Source: Vulcanimicrobiia bacterium (GTDB taxonomy: Bacteria > Vulcanimicrobiota > Vulcanimicrobiia > Vulcanimicrobiales > Vulcanimicrobiaceae). From it: a stretch of DNA of 14,515 bases. Made by a program: the position numbers and the translations under genes. Where the stretch lies: positions 1 to 14,515 of the forward strand of contig JANWKW010000083.1 of assembly GCA_025451135.1 (NCBI GenBank), in the 5' to 3' direction. Position 1 is the first letter of the stretch; the number at the start of each line of letters is the position of its first letter. The notes under the pieces are model-generated. The model saw only the letters and a list, made by a program, of their open reading frames with translations, had not been told where the DNA came from and did not search any database. This document shows, piece after piece, positions 1-6,979 of this stretch.

Positions 1-481
<481 letters not shown>

Positions 482-489
482 GGCCTTCT

Positions 490-514
490 GGCTTCGGCCT
501 GACGGCCTCAAGCC
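490..514 (-). other. Imperfect hairpin at the msrB-nadA junction
   Basis: On the minus strand GGCTTGAGGCC (514-504), loop GTCA, and GGCCGAAGCC (499-490) can fold into a stem broken by one asymmetric mismatch. It contains the end of msrB including its stop, and ends just before the AGAAGG ribosome-binding site of nadA at 489-484. It has no T-tract, so it is not a terminator. It could protect or limit translation of the downstream message, but this is inference and such stems also arise by chance in GC-rich DNA. Confidence 0.25.
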
Positions 515-996
515 CTCGGCGTTGCGTTCGGGACGAAGCGCAGAGCGAGACCGTCGATGCAGTACCGCAGGCCCGTCGGCTTGGGACCATCGTCGAAGCG
601 GTGGCCGAGATGACCGCCGCAGCGGCGGCAATGGACCTCGGTGCGGTCCTCGATGAGCGAACGGTCGTCGCTGGTGCGGACCGCGTTCGGCAGGACGCTC
701 CAGAACGACGGCCAGCCCTCGCCCGCGTCGTACTTCACCTTCGACGAGAAGAGATCGAGGTTGCAGCCATAGCAGCGGTAGACGCCCGGACGCGTCTCCG
801 CGTTGAGGGGACTCGATCCCGCGTACTCGGTGCCGCCTTCGCGCAGGATGTAGTAGCGATCGTTCCCCAGGATGCGGCGCCACTCGGCGTCGGTATGGGT
901 CACTTCGTACGAACCGGCCGCCGCCGGCGCACGGCGCATCGCGAACCCGAAGGCTGCGAGACCGCCGAGGGCCGCGATGAAGGCCGAGCGCTGCAT
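508..996 (-). CDS. msrB: Peptide-methionine (R)-S-oxide reductase MsrB, probably exported
   Basis: MsrB reduces methionine-R-sulfoxide in oxidised proteins. The protein is 162 aa from the ATG at 996, which forms TGATG with the msrA stop, a classic translational-coupling junction. A start seven codons upstream at 1017 is possible but would lie inside msrA. Residues 1-27 look like an export signal or membrane anchor: Arg3, a hydrophobic run (5-20), then RRAPAAA. The catalytic domain has the structural zinc pairs CYGC (75, 78) and CRRC (123, 126), the GGHLGHRF block (127-134), and catalytic Cys146 in RYCID. Most family members have Asn two residues after this Cys; here it is Asp148. No further cysteine is left to act as a resolving residue, so recycling may rely directly on a reductant. 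Its partner MsrA has no signal peptide. Family call is very secure; periplasmic location is inferred. Confidence 0.93.
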   Translation of the reverse strand: MQRSAFIAALGGLAAFGFAMRRAPAAAGSYEVTHTDAEWRRILGNDRYYILREGGTEYAGSSPLNAETRPGVYRCYGCNLDLFSSKVKYDAGEGWPSFWSVLPNAVRTSDDRSLIEDRTEVHCRRCGGHLGHRFDDGPKPTGLRYCIDGLALRFVPNATPRA

Positions 997-1469
997 CAGA
1001 ACGTCGGGACGTGGCATGCGATGCCGTTCCGCTCCGCGTAGCGCTGGTGGTACGCTTCGGCCGGGTAGAACGTCGTCGCTGCCGTGACCTCGGTCGCGAT
1101 CGGCCTAGCGAGCGTGGCTTGGAGCGCGTCGCGCGAGGCGAGCGCTTCGCGCTCTTGCTCGGGCGAGTGGAAGAAGATCGCCGAGCGGTACTGCGTGCCG
1201 ACGTCAGGCCCTTGGCGGTTCATCTGGGTCGGGTCGTGCATACTCCAGAACGCCGTCAGCAACTGCGCGAACGAGACCTGAGCCGGATCGAACGTGACCT
1301 CGACCGCTTCGGCGTGGCCGGTCGTGCCGGTGCAGACCTGCGGATAGGTCGGGTCGACGGTGTGGCCGCCGGTATAGCCCGAGATGGCGTCTTCGACGCC
1401 CGGGATCATGCGGAAGCCCGCCTCGACTCCCCAAAAACAACCGGCGGCGAATGTGGCTTTCTGGCTCAT
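996..1469 (-). CDS. msrA: Peptide-methionine (S)-S-oxide reductase MsrA
   Basis: MsrA repairs methionine-S-sulfoxide, free or in proteins. The 157-aa protein begins directly with the catalytic block GCFWG (Cys11, with Glu16 following), then GYTGG (31-35), the signature YPQVCTGTTGHAEAV (42-56), HDPTQ (78-82), GTQYRSAIF (91-99), and a C-terminal Cys152 suited to act as resolving cysteine. It has no signal peptide, so it acts in the cytoplasm. AGAGG ends 3 nt before the ATG (minus strand, 1477-1473), supporting the start. It overlaps msrB by one base and is divergent from the WYL regulator. The 43-bp gap between them carries an inverted repeat, so regulator-controlled expression is likely. Length is at the short end of the usual range, but all catalytic parts are present. 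Confidence 0.96.
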   Translation of the reverse strand: MSQKATFAAGCFWGVEAGFRMIPGVEDAISGYTGGHTVDPTYPQVCTGTTGHAEAVEVTFDPAQVSFAQLLTAFWSMHDPTQMNRQGPDVGTQYRSAIFFHSPEQEREALASRDALQATLARPIATEVTAATTFYPAEAYHQRYAERNGIACHVPTF

Positions 1470-1478
1470 ATACCTCTA

Positions 1479-1510
1479 GAACGCATGTGACCCGGGCTTT
1501 GGATGCGTTC
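1479..1510. promoter_or_regulatory. Perfect inverted repeat in the msrA/WYL divergent gap (candidate operator)
   Basis: GAACGCAT (1479-1486) and its exact reverse complement ATGCGTTC (1503-1510) are separated by 16 bp. The arm centres are 24 bp apart, a little over two helical turns, so a dimer could contact both arms from one face. The site lies 9 bp upstream of the msrA start and 2 bp before the first possible start of the regulator, covering the place where both promoters must act. Autoregulation and msrAB control by the adjacent WYL protein is the simplest reading. The repeat is seen directly; the bound factor is inference. Confidence 0.5.
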
Positions 1511-1512
1511 CG

Positions 1513-2469
1513 GTGAAGCAAGCAGGCATGAAGCAACCCGGGAAGCCGCGTTCCTCTGGCGAGCCGGCCGAGGCGACGGCGCGCAAGATCGCGATCCTGA
1601 TCGAGCTGATCCGCAACAAGCGGCTCTCGGTCGCGAAGATCGAGAAGCAGTACAAACTCTCCGAGCGACAGGTCTCGCGCGACCTCCATGAGTTGCGCAA
1701 GATCGGGGCCGGGATGGGCTTCGAGATCGGCAAGCGCAATGCGGCGGGCTACGTCGAGCTCAAGGGCTTCGCCAACCGGCCGGGTGGCATGGTGACGGCG
1801 GAACGCAACATCCGCGCGCTCATCGCCGAGCTGTTCAAGGCGTTCGGCGAGCCGCTCCGCGAGTTCGCAGACGGGTTCGACGAGAACGTGGCGTCGTTCG
1901 TCCAGGTCGTGATGCCGCGACTGGAAGAGGGCTCGCGGGTGGCGCACGTGCTCGACCTGCTGCGCGCCGCCTGGGACGCGAGCGCCCGCGTCCGCTTTCG
2001 CTACAAGGGCAAGGAGCGCGAGGTCGAGCCGCACGTCGCGATGGTCCGCTCCGGGCGCTACTATCTGATCGGCCGGTTGGTCGGAACGAAGGCGAACGAA
2101 TGGCGGATCTTCTCGATCGACGAGATCGTCGAACCCGTCAGCCGGTGCGGCACGTTCACGCCGCGAATCCCGCCCGCCGAGTACAGTTCGAAGGACGCGA
2201 TCGGCTGGATCAAGACCGGCGAGAAGCATCGCGTCGAGGTGACCGTCACCGCGCGCTTCGCGCAGACCGCGACCTCGCGGCGCTGGCAGACCGATCAGGA
2301 AGTGGTCGAGCACGCGGACGGCACCGCGACCCTCTCGTTCTCGGTCGGCGACGTCGACGAGGCGATCCGCTGGGCGCTCGGCTACGGTGACGAAGCTTGG
2401 ATCAGCGCGCCTCCCTCGGCCGTCGCGCGCGCGAAAGAGCTGGTCGCCGCTATCGCGGAGCGGTACTAG
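1513..2469 (+). CDS. HTH/WYL-domain transcriptional regulator
   Basis: The protein is 318 aa in the usual WYL-regulator layout. An N-terminal winged helix-turn-helix of the HTH_11/DeoR type covers about residues 25-66 (IEKQYKLSERQVSRDLHELR), a linker with helices runs to about 140, the WYL domain spans about 143-215 (core RYYLIG at 182-187, where the family usually has WYLVG), and a WCX C-terminal extension covers about 238-316. WYL domains bind nucleic acids or small ligands and often govern stress or defence genes. The first possible start is GTG at 1513; ATG at 1528 (codon 6), preceded by GCAGG, is an equally good choice and would leave the upstream inverted repeat fully outside the gene. 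It is divergent from msrA, so it may sense oxidative damage. No CRISPR or phage-defence gene is nearby. Family is secure; target genes are inferred. Confidence 0.9.
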   Translation: MKQAGMKQPGKPRSSGEPAEATARKIAILIELIRNKRLSVAKIEKQYKLSERQVSRDLHELRKIGAGMGFEIGKRNAAGYVELKGFANRPGGMVTAERNIRALIAELFKAFGEPLREFADGFDENVASFVQVVMPRLEEGSRVAHVLDLLRAAWDASARVRFRYKGKEREVEPHVAMVRSGRYYLIGRLVGTKANEWRIFSIDEIVEPVSRCGTFTPRIPPAEYSSKDAIGWIKTGEKHRVEVTVTARFAQTATSRRWQTDQEVVEHADGTATLSFSVGDVDEAIRWALGYGDEAWISAPPSAVARAKELVAAIAERY

Positions 2470-2625
2470 CGGCCGGTTCGCTTGCTTGCTTGCAGCGGGG
2501 GTCAGTTTGGATGGTGATTGGCTTGACGACCAGGAGTGAGTCGCCGCAGTATGACAGGGACACCAGGGCAAATCTGCCGGGCAACGGACTGGACCTGATT
2601 GGAACGCTGACGGGAGCTTCATGAA
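2470..2625. other. Intergenic stretch at the left edge of the low-GC island
   Basis: It begins with three tandem copies of CTTG (2481-2492), followed by GGGGGTCAGTTTGGATGG, after which base composition moves away from that of the flanking genes. The minus strand is open from 2641 to 2450 and could encode 63 aa, but the 3' part of that frame lies over the WYL gene and I recognise no domain. Short GGGGTCAG-type sequences are often seen next to mobile elements, which would suit an insertion boundary, but no transposase or terminal repeat pair is visible. I assign no function. Confidence 0.3.
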
Positions 2626-2653
2626 TTGGGAACAATTTCATAGCGCCTATAAA
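2626..2653 (+). promoter_or_regulatory. Sigma70-type promoter candidate for the island gene
   Basis: TTGGGA (2626-2631, four of six matches to TTGACA) and TATAAA (2648-2653, five of six to TATAAT) are spaced by 16 bp. Transcription would start near 2660 and give a leader of about 38 nt. This leader contains the 10-bp palindrome CAAGCGCTTG (2664-2673), a possible operator or stem. This is one of the few consensus-like promoters visible in the window, as expected if the gene came from a lower-GC donor. Confidence 0.45.
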
Positions 2654-2697
2654 GCCGGATACACAAGCGCTTGATACCCACGCCTATTAGGTTGCGT

Positions 2698-3126
2698 ATG
2701 GATTTTAAAACACTTGGTCAAGCAGCTGCAGCGATGATCTGCGTGCTCGCGATGACAGCACAGATAAAGCCATCAAGGTATCCAGCGCCCGTGCCGAACT
2801 TGGATCGAGAATTCCATACAATTTCTCGGCAAAAATGCAGAGCCTTATTTGATGAATCTGCTGACAGGCAGAGGATTGAAGGAAGACTCGTGCGGACGAG
2901 GGACGCCCGGAACCTTAATCTCGAGCTTGTCGTCCTGGGATCAACTGTAGGACGGGAAACGGTGTTTGTTCTAGCTGGATCTAGTAGCGTGATGTTGTCG
3001 TCGTCCGCGCTTGGCGGTTCCACCTCAACATTTACCCTCCCCCGCGATAAGATCGGCGCTCGAATTCTCTATGGGCTGAAAGGTTCTGGCGGTCATATTG
3101 TCTCTTATGGGCAGATTTGTAATTGA
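2698..3126 (+). CDS. Small exported protein of unknown family
   Basis: The ORF encodes 142 aa from the ATG at 2698. An in-frame TTG at 2671 would add nine residues but would put a non-signal sequence in front of the signal peptide. Residues 1-22 have Lys4 and then a hydrophobic run (LGQAAAAMICVLAM), with likely cleavage after the AMTA at 18-21. The mature part is about 120 aa with no membrane span. It holds exactly two cysteines, Cys47 (RQKCRALF) and Cys141, the penultimate residue, which could pair. The middle alternates hydrophobic and polar residues (ELVVLGSTV, ETVFVLAG, TFTLPRDKI), suggesting a small beta-rich fold. An AGG lies about 7 nt upstream of the ATG and a promoter candidate is at 2626-2653. 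G/C content is far below that of the flanking genes, a sign of transfer. I recognise no family. Signal peptide plus coherent coding pattern make it a likely real gene. Confidence 0.6.
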   Translation: MDFKTLGQAAAAMICVLAMTAQIKPSRYPAPVPNLDREFHTISRQKCRALFDESADRQRIEGRLVRTRDARNLNLELVVLGSTVGRETVFVLAGSSSVMLSSSALGGSTSTFTLPRDKIGARILYGLKGSGGHIVSYGQICN

Positions 3127-3508
3127 ACTGAAAATGGTGCCGAATATTTCGAATAAGCGGCATAACGCATCCTAGGCGATGATTATGTATTTAAGAGGCG
3201 GCCCCGCATTCTGGCCACGAAATCGCCTGAAGTTATGTGATGGTGGATAGGACCCGAGTCGGGAGCCAGATTCCGCCTTGGCCGTCAAGCCGCCCATGCC
3301 GGGTCTAATTGGCTGTCGCACATCGACTGAATATCGCGTCAAAAACGTGACTTGGCGGCCGACTAGCTGGAATAGACGGCTTGGTCATGGCTATAGTGCC
3401 CCTGGCAGCTTCGGTGCCACGATGGGCGCCTTGCCGAGTGCTTGCGAGTTTTACCTTGGGCAAGAATGAACCATGACCCCGTCGACTGTCATGATCGGCG
3501 CGAGGCTT
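3127..3508. other. Gene-free right half of the low-GC island
   Basis: About 380 bp lie between the converging ends of the small exported gene and the binding-protein gene. The only open frame of note (3278-3469, TTG start, 63 aa) has neither a ribosome-binding site nor a recognisable domain. A 6-bp inverted repeat, CATGAC (3472-3477) and GTCATG (3488-3493), is present. I see no tRNA, transposase, terminal repeats or clear intrinsic terminator. It may be the remnant of an inserted element. Confidence 0.35.
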
Positions 3509-3541
3509 GCGGCGACCGTGCGCCTGAAAGGTAGTCGCCGC
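3509..3541 (-). terminator. Stem-loop at the end of the binding-protein gene (weak terminator candidate)
   Basis: Perfect 8-bp arms, GCGGCGAC (3509-3516) and GTCGCCGC (3534-3541), flank a 17-nt loop and begin at the last base of the TAG stop codon. On the minus strand no T-tract follows, so it is not a canonical intrinsic terminator. It could stabilise the 3' end or assist factor-dependent termination of the transport operon against the converging island gene. Confidence 0.3.
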
Positions 3542-5187
3542 TAACGCGGAGCACCACTTGCGATTGGTTTCCCGGCGCGATGCCAGAACTGTAGATCCAT
3601 CGGGAGTGCGGCCGGCGCGAGCGGAGTAAGACCGAGGCCTTCGAGGTCGGACGGCACGACCGCGCCGAGGCGGTTCGAGTAGAGGAAGATCGCGGGTACG
3701 TCGATAGCCGCGAGCTCCTGATAGCGGTCGAGCGCGGCGCGGGCCGTCGCCGGATCCTTGGCCGAGCGCGCCGATTCGATCAGCCGGTCGATCTGCGGAT
3801 TGCTGTAGTACCCGAGGTTGTAGCCGCCGTTCTCGCGGGTCTGCTCGGAGCCGAACGATTGATAGTCGTCGGGGTACGGACTTAGGATCCGGCCGCGAAG
3901 AGCGAGCTGGAATCGGGAGTGATGGAGGTCGTCGAAGAACGTCTGCAGCTCCTCGTTCTGGAGCGTGCAGTCGATCCCGACTGCGCGTAGGTTCTCTTGG
4001 ATGAGTTCCGCGATGTTCGAGGCGATCGCGTCGGTCGCTCCACCGGTCGTGAGCGTGATGCGCAGGGCTGCCCCGTTCTTGATCCGGACGCCGTTCTGGA
4101 GGTGCCACCCGGCGGCTTCCAGCAAGGCGCGTGCCTTGGCCGGATCGTAGCCGTACCGGACGACCTTCGGGTCGTAGTATGGCGAGAACGACGGGAGCGG
4201 ACCGTTGAGGATGTCGGCCTGTCCGCTCATGATGCCGTCGATGATGAAGCGTCGGTTGAGGGCGTACATCATCGCCTGACGGACCGCGCGCTCTTTGATG
4301 AAGGCGATGTGCGGGTCGCGGAAGTTCGGCAGCAGATAGAACGTGACGTTCCACGGCCAGTTCACGAAGCGGTAGTCGCCGCGAAGGCGTTTGCGGACGC
4401 GCCACAGGTTCGGCGGGATATCGGTGACGTCGACCTCGCCCGCGTCGACCGCCGCATAAAGCGAATCCTGTTGCGGGTAGACGCGGAACGCGATCTCGGG
4501 GAGGATGGACGGTCGTCCCCAGTAGTTCGGATTGCGCCCGAGGACCATGTAGGCGTTCGAGACGTTACGTTCGATGCGGAACGGCCCGCTGACCAGCGGG
4601 TTCTGATTGTAGGCCGAATCCGTGTTGACGAAGTCGGCCTCGGCCTTCGAATCCGGCGAGAACTTCCCCAAGACGTGCTTCGGGAGCGGATACGTGTCGT
4701 TGGCGAGCGCGTTGAGAAGAAATGGCGGCGACGGGCTCCGCAGGCGGATCTCGACGGTCTGGGGATCGAGGGCGCGGATGCTGCGCATCAACGTGAAGTC
4801 CGAGGTCGACCCGGCGATGATGTTCGGATTGATCGAGAGCCGGATGGTGAAGACGACGTCGTTCGCATCGAGCGGCACGCCGTCCGACCAGCGCGCCTTG
4901 CGCAGGTGCACGACGTAGCGCGTGCCGCCTTCCGTGATGTCGACCTTGCGCGCAAGGCTGGTCGACCAGCGCGGCAACATGTTCGCGCCGAGATCGATCA
5001 GCGGCGTGTAGATCAAGTGCTCGACCATCGTCGAGGAGCTCGAGATCGACGTGACCGGATTGAGGCCGGCCGGCCCGGCGATCCAGGCGGTCACGATGAG
5101 ATTCGGGTCGCGCGTCTCGGCCGTGCGCGCGCCGCCGCACGACGTCAGCAGCGCGAGCGCGAGGAGCGCGACGATGCCGCGCTTCAC
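3541..5187 (-). CDS. Lipoprotein substrate-binding protein of a peptide/nickel-type ABC importer (SBP_bac_5)
   Basis: This protein captures oligopeptides or similar ligands outside the inner membrane and delivers them to the two permeases encoded just upstream. It has 548 aa, typical for cluster-C binding proteins (DppA/OppA type). The GTG start at 5187 forms a GTGA overlap with the oppC-like stop. The open frame runs further upstream, but only as a shadow of that gene. Residues 1-16 are a lipoprotein signal (VKRGIVALLALALLTS), with lipobox LLTSC and lipidated Cys17. Family marks are GLNPVTS near 41-47, the signature region 90-117 (RYVVHLRKARWSDG, then DANDVVFTIRL), SGPFRIE, and AVRQAMMYALNR with the downstream GYDPAKARALLEAAGW. 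The C-terminal lobe is complete. The ligand cannot be told from sequence; the neighbouring secreted hydrolase and wall genes favour a peptide or glycopeptide. Confidence 0.92.
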   Translation of the reverse strand: MKRGIVALLALALLTSCGGARTAETRDPNLIVTAWIAGPAGLNPVTSISSSSTMVEHLIYTPLIDLGANMLPRWSTSLARKVDITEGGTRYVVHLRKARWSDGVPLDANDVVFTIRLSINPNIIAGSTSDFTLMRSIRALDPQTVEIRLRSPSPPFLLNALANDTYPLPKHVLGKFSPDSKAEADFVNTDSAYNQNPLVSGPFRIERNVSNAYMVLGRNPNYWGRPSILPEIAFRVYPQQDSLYAAVDAGEVDVTDIPPNLWRVRKRLRGDYRFVNWPWNVTFYLLPNFRDPHIAFIKERAVRQAMMYALNRRFIIDGIMSGQADILNGPLPSFSPYYDPKVVRYGYDPAKARALLEAAGWHLQNGVRIKNGAALRITLTTGGATDAIASNIAELIQENLRAVGIDCTLQNEELQTFFDDLHHSRFQLALRGRILSPYPDDYQSFGSEQTRENGGYNLGYYSNPQIDRLIESARSAKDPATARAALDRYQELAAIDVPAIFLYSNRLGAVVPSDLEGLGLTPLAPAALPMDLQFWHRAGKPIASGAPR

Positions 5188-6032
5188 GTGCCCGCCACGC
5201 CGGTGTCGCGACCTTCGCGCAGCCAGTCGCCCAGGAAGTTGAACGCGCAGACGGTCGCGAGAATGGCCAGGCCCGGCGGCACGATCAGCCACCAGGCGCC
5301 CGCGAACAGGTCGCTCTGCGCGCTCGAGAGCAGGTTGCCCCACGACGGCATCGGGGCGCGCACCCCGATGCCCAGGAACGAGAGCGCCGTCTCCGAGAGC
5401 ATCGCCGTCGCGACCATGAAGGTGGTCGTCGTGATGATCGTTCCGCCGGCGTTGGGGACGACGTGGCGGAAGATGATGCGGGCGTCGCTCGCGCCGACCG
5501 AACGCGCCGCTTCGACGAACAGCCGCTCCTTGAGCGAGAGCACTTCGCCGCGCACCAGGCGCGCCGGGCCGAGCCACGAGGTCGCCCCGATCACCAGCAT
5601 CAGGGCGATCAGGCTGCCGTGGAACATGGCGGCCAGGAAGAGCAGCAAGAACAGCGTCGGGACCGATAGGAAGACGTCGACCAAGCGCATCAGGATCGCG
5701 TCGGCAATACCGCCGTAATAGCCCGCGATCGCGCCGTAGGCGGTGCCGATCAGCATCGCGACTGCCGCCGCGATGGCGCCGACCGAGAGCGTGATCCGGC
5801 CGCCGACCAGCAGGCGCGCGAGTTCGTCGCGGCCCAGGCCGTCGGTGCCCAGCCAGTGCGCGAGGCTGGGCGACGCGTACGCGTTCGCGACGTCGGTCGC
5901 GGTCGCGCTCAGGTGCAAGGCCCAGGGCGCGAGCGCGCACGCGACGATCGCGAGCCCGATCCACGCCAGCCCCGTCCACGCGATCGTCGTGACAGGGAGC
6001 CGCGGGCGCGTTGCGGCTTCGTCGTCACTCAT
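5184..6032 (-). CDS. ABC transporter permease, DppC/OppC type
   Basis: This is the second inner-membrane permease of a peptide/nickel-type importer, 282 aa. After an N-terminal cytoplasmic tail comes a first membrane segment (about 17-38), then the family signature LGTDGLGRDELARLLVGGR (61-79). Further segments lie at about 82-105, 118-150, 196-220 and 245-268. The EAA loop, the docking site for the ATPase, is at about 173-194 (VEAARSVGASDARIIFRHVV). The ATG at 6032 lies inside the end of the preceding permease gene (8-bp overlap), and its stop overlaps the GTG of the binding protein by 4 bp, so all three are translationally coupled. No ribosome-binding site is visible, consistent with coupling. 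Family assignment is certain; substrate is not known. Confidence 0.95.
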   Translation of the reverse strand: MSDDEAATRPRLPVTTIAWTGLAWIGLAIVACALAPWALHLSATATDVANAYASPSLAHWLGTDGLGRDELARLLVGGRITLSVGAIAAAVAMLIGTAYGAIAGYYGGIADAILMRLVDVFLSVPTLFLLLFLAAMFHGSLIALMLVIGATSWLGPARLVRGEVLSLKERLFVEAARSVGASDARIIFRHVVPNAGGTIITTTTFMVATAMLSETALSFLGIGVRAPMPSWGNLLSSAQSDLFAGAWWLIVPPGLAILATVCAFNFLGDWLREGRDTGVAGT

Positions 6033-6978
6033 AGCGCACGCGCGGATCGACGATGCCGTAGGCGAGATCGGCGAGCAGGTTGCCGAGGATCACGAGCACG
6101 CCGGTGATGACGGTCATGCCGAGCAGGGTGGCGTAGTCGCGATCGAGCGCGGCCTGCCAGAAAAGCTGCCCCATGCCGGGATAGGCGAAGATCGATTCGG
6201 TGATGACCGCGCCGCCGAAGAGCCCGGGCAGACTGCTCCCGAGCAAGGTGATGAACGGGATCAGCGCGTTGCGCAGCACGTGCTTGAAGAGGACGGTCGA
6301 CGGGCCGAGCCCCTTGGCCACGGCGGTCCGCGCGTAGTCCTCGCGCAGCTGCTCGATCATCGACCCGCGCACGTAGCGGCTCCAGCCGGCGATCGAGACG
6401 ATCGCCAGCGTCGCCGCCGGCAGCACCAGATGCGCCAACCGCGAAGGCCAATCGAAGGCGGTCGTGTCGATGGTCTGCAGACCGCCGACCGGCGACCACC
6501 CGAGCGTCACCGCGAACAGCGCGATCAGCAGCGTGCCGAACCAGAACGTCGGCATCGACCAAGCGATGAAGACCGCGAGCGATGCGATGCGGTCGAAGCG
6601 GGTCCGCTGGCGCGCCGCCTGCACGACGCCCAGCGGGATCGCGATCGCGATCGAGATCAGCAGGGCGAAGCCCATCAGCAGCAGCGTGGCCGGCAGCCGC
6701 TCGGCGATCAACGCCGCGACCGGCGACTGACGGACGTACGAGAAGCCCAGGTCGCCGTGCGCGAGCGCGCCGATCCACGCGAAGAACTGTTCGTGGAGCG
6801 GCTTGTCGAGCCCGAGCGAGTGGGTCACCTGCGCGATCTGGGCGGGCGTCCCGCGATCGCCGACCAGCGCCGCGACCGGGCCGCCGGGCGCGATGTGGAT
6901 CAGCACGAACGCCAGCACCGCGACGCCGAGCAGCGTCGGCACCGCGAAGAACAGACGCCGCAGGATGTAGTTCGTCAT
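6025..6978 (-). CDS. ABC transporter permease, DppB/OppB type
   Basis: This is the first permease of the importer, 317 aa, the usual family length. It begins MTNYILRRLFFAVPTLLGV with the first membrane helix at about 9-30, followed by the periplasmic region containing PGGP (31-34) and LGLDKPL (55-61). More helices lie at about 95-120, 131-158, 183-198, 240-262 and 284-306. The EAA loop is at 214-241 (DYARTAVAKGLG, then FKHVLRNALIP), and the protein ends with the typical YGIVDPRVRYE. The ATG lies one base after the TAG of the secreted barrel protein, and overlaps continue downstream, so barrel protein, DppB, DppC and binding protein form one operon. Genes for the two ATPase subunits (DppD/DppF) are not in the window and must be encoded elsewhere or borrowed. 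Confidence 0.95.
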   Translation of the reverse strand: MTNYILRRLFFAVPTLLGVAVLAFVLIHIAPGGPVAALVGDRGTPAQIAQVTHSLGLDKPLHEQFFAWIGALAHGDLGFSYVRQSPVAALIAERLPATLLLMGFALLISIAIAIPLGVVQAARQRTRFDRIASLAVFIAWSMPTFWFGTLLIALFAVTLGWSPVGGLQTIDTTAFDWPSRLAHLVLPAATLAIVSIAGWSRYVRGSMIEQLREDYARTAVAKGLGPSTVLFKHVLRNALIPFITLLGSSLPGLFGGAVITESIFAYPGMGQLFWQAALDRDYATLLGMTVITGVLVILGNLLADLAYGIVDPRVRYE

Positions 6979-6979
6979 C

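Noticed and set aside
1204..2622. 472-aa minus-strand open frame over msrA and the WYL gene
   Set aside because: Lies across two genes with unmistakable family motifs in other frames; no recognisable domain.
2450..2641. 63-aa minus-strand open frame at the island's left edge
   Set aside because: Overlaps the end of the WYL gene, has no clear ribosome-binding site and no recognised family; kept only as part of the interval description.
3278..3469. 63-aa plus-strand open frame in the island
   Set aside because: TTG start, no ribosome-binding site, no signal or domain, and length within chance expectation.
3127..3540. tRNA or attachment site at the island's right edge
   Set aside because: No T-loop consensus, acceptor stem or CCA-adjacent cloverleaf could be traced, and no direct repeat matching the left edge was found.
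5188..5979. Upstream 264-codon extension of the binding-protein frame (open to 5979)
   Set aside because: It overlaps the well-defined DppC-like permease in another frame and is Arg/Asp-rich shadow sequence; the lipoprotein signal begins at the GTG at 5187.
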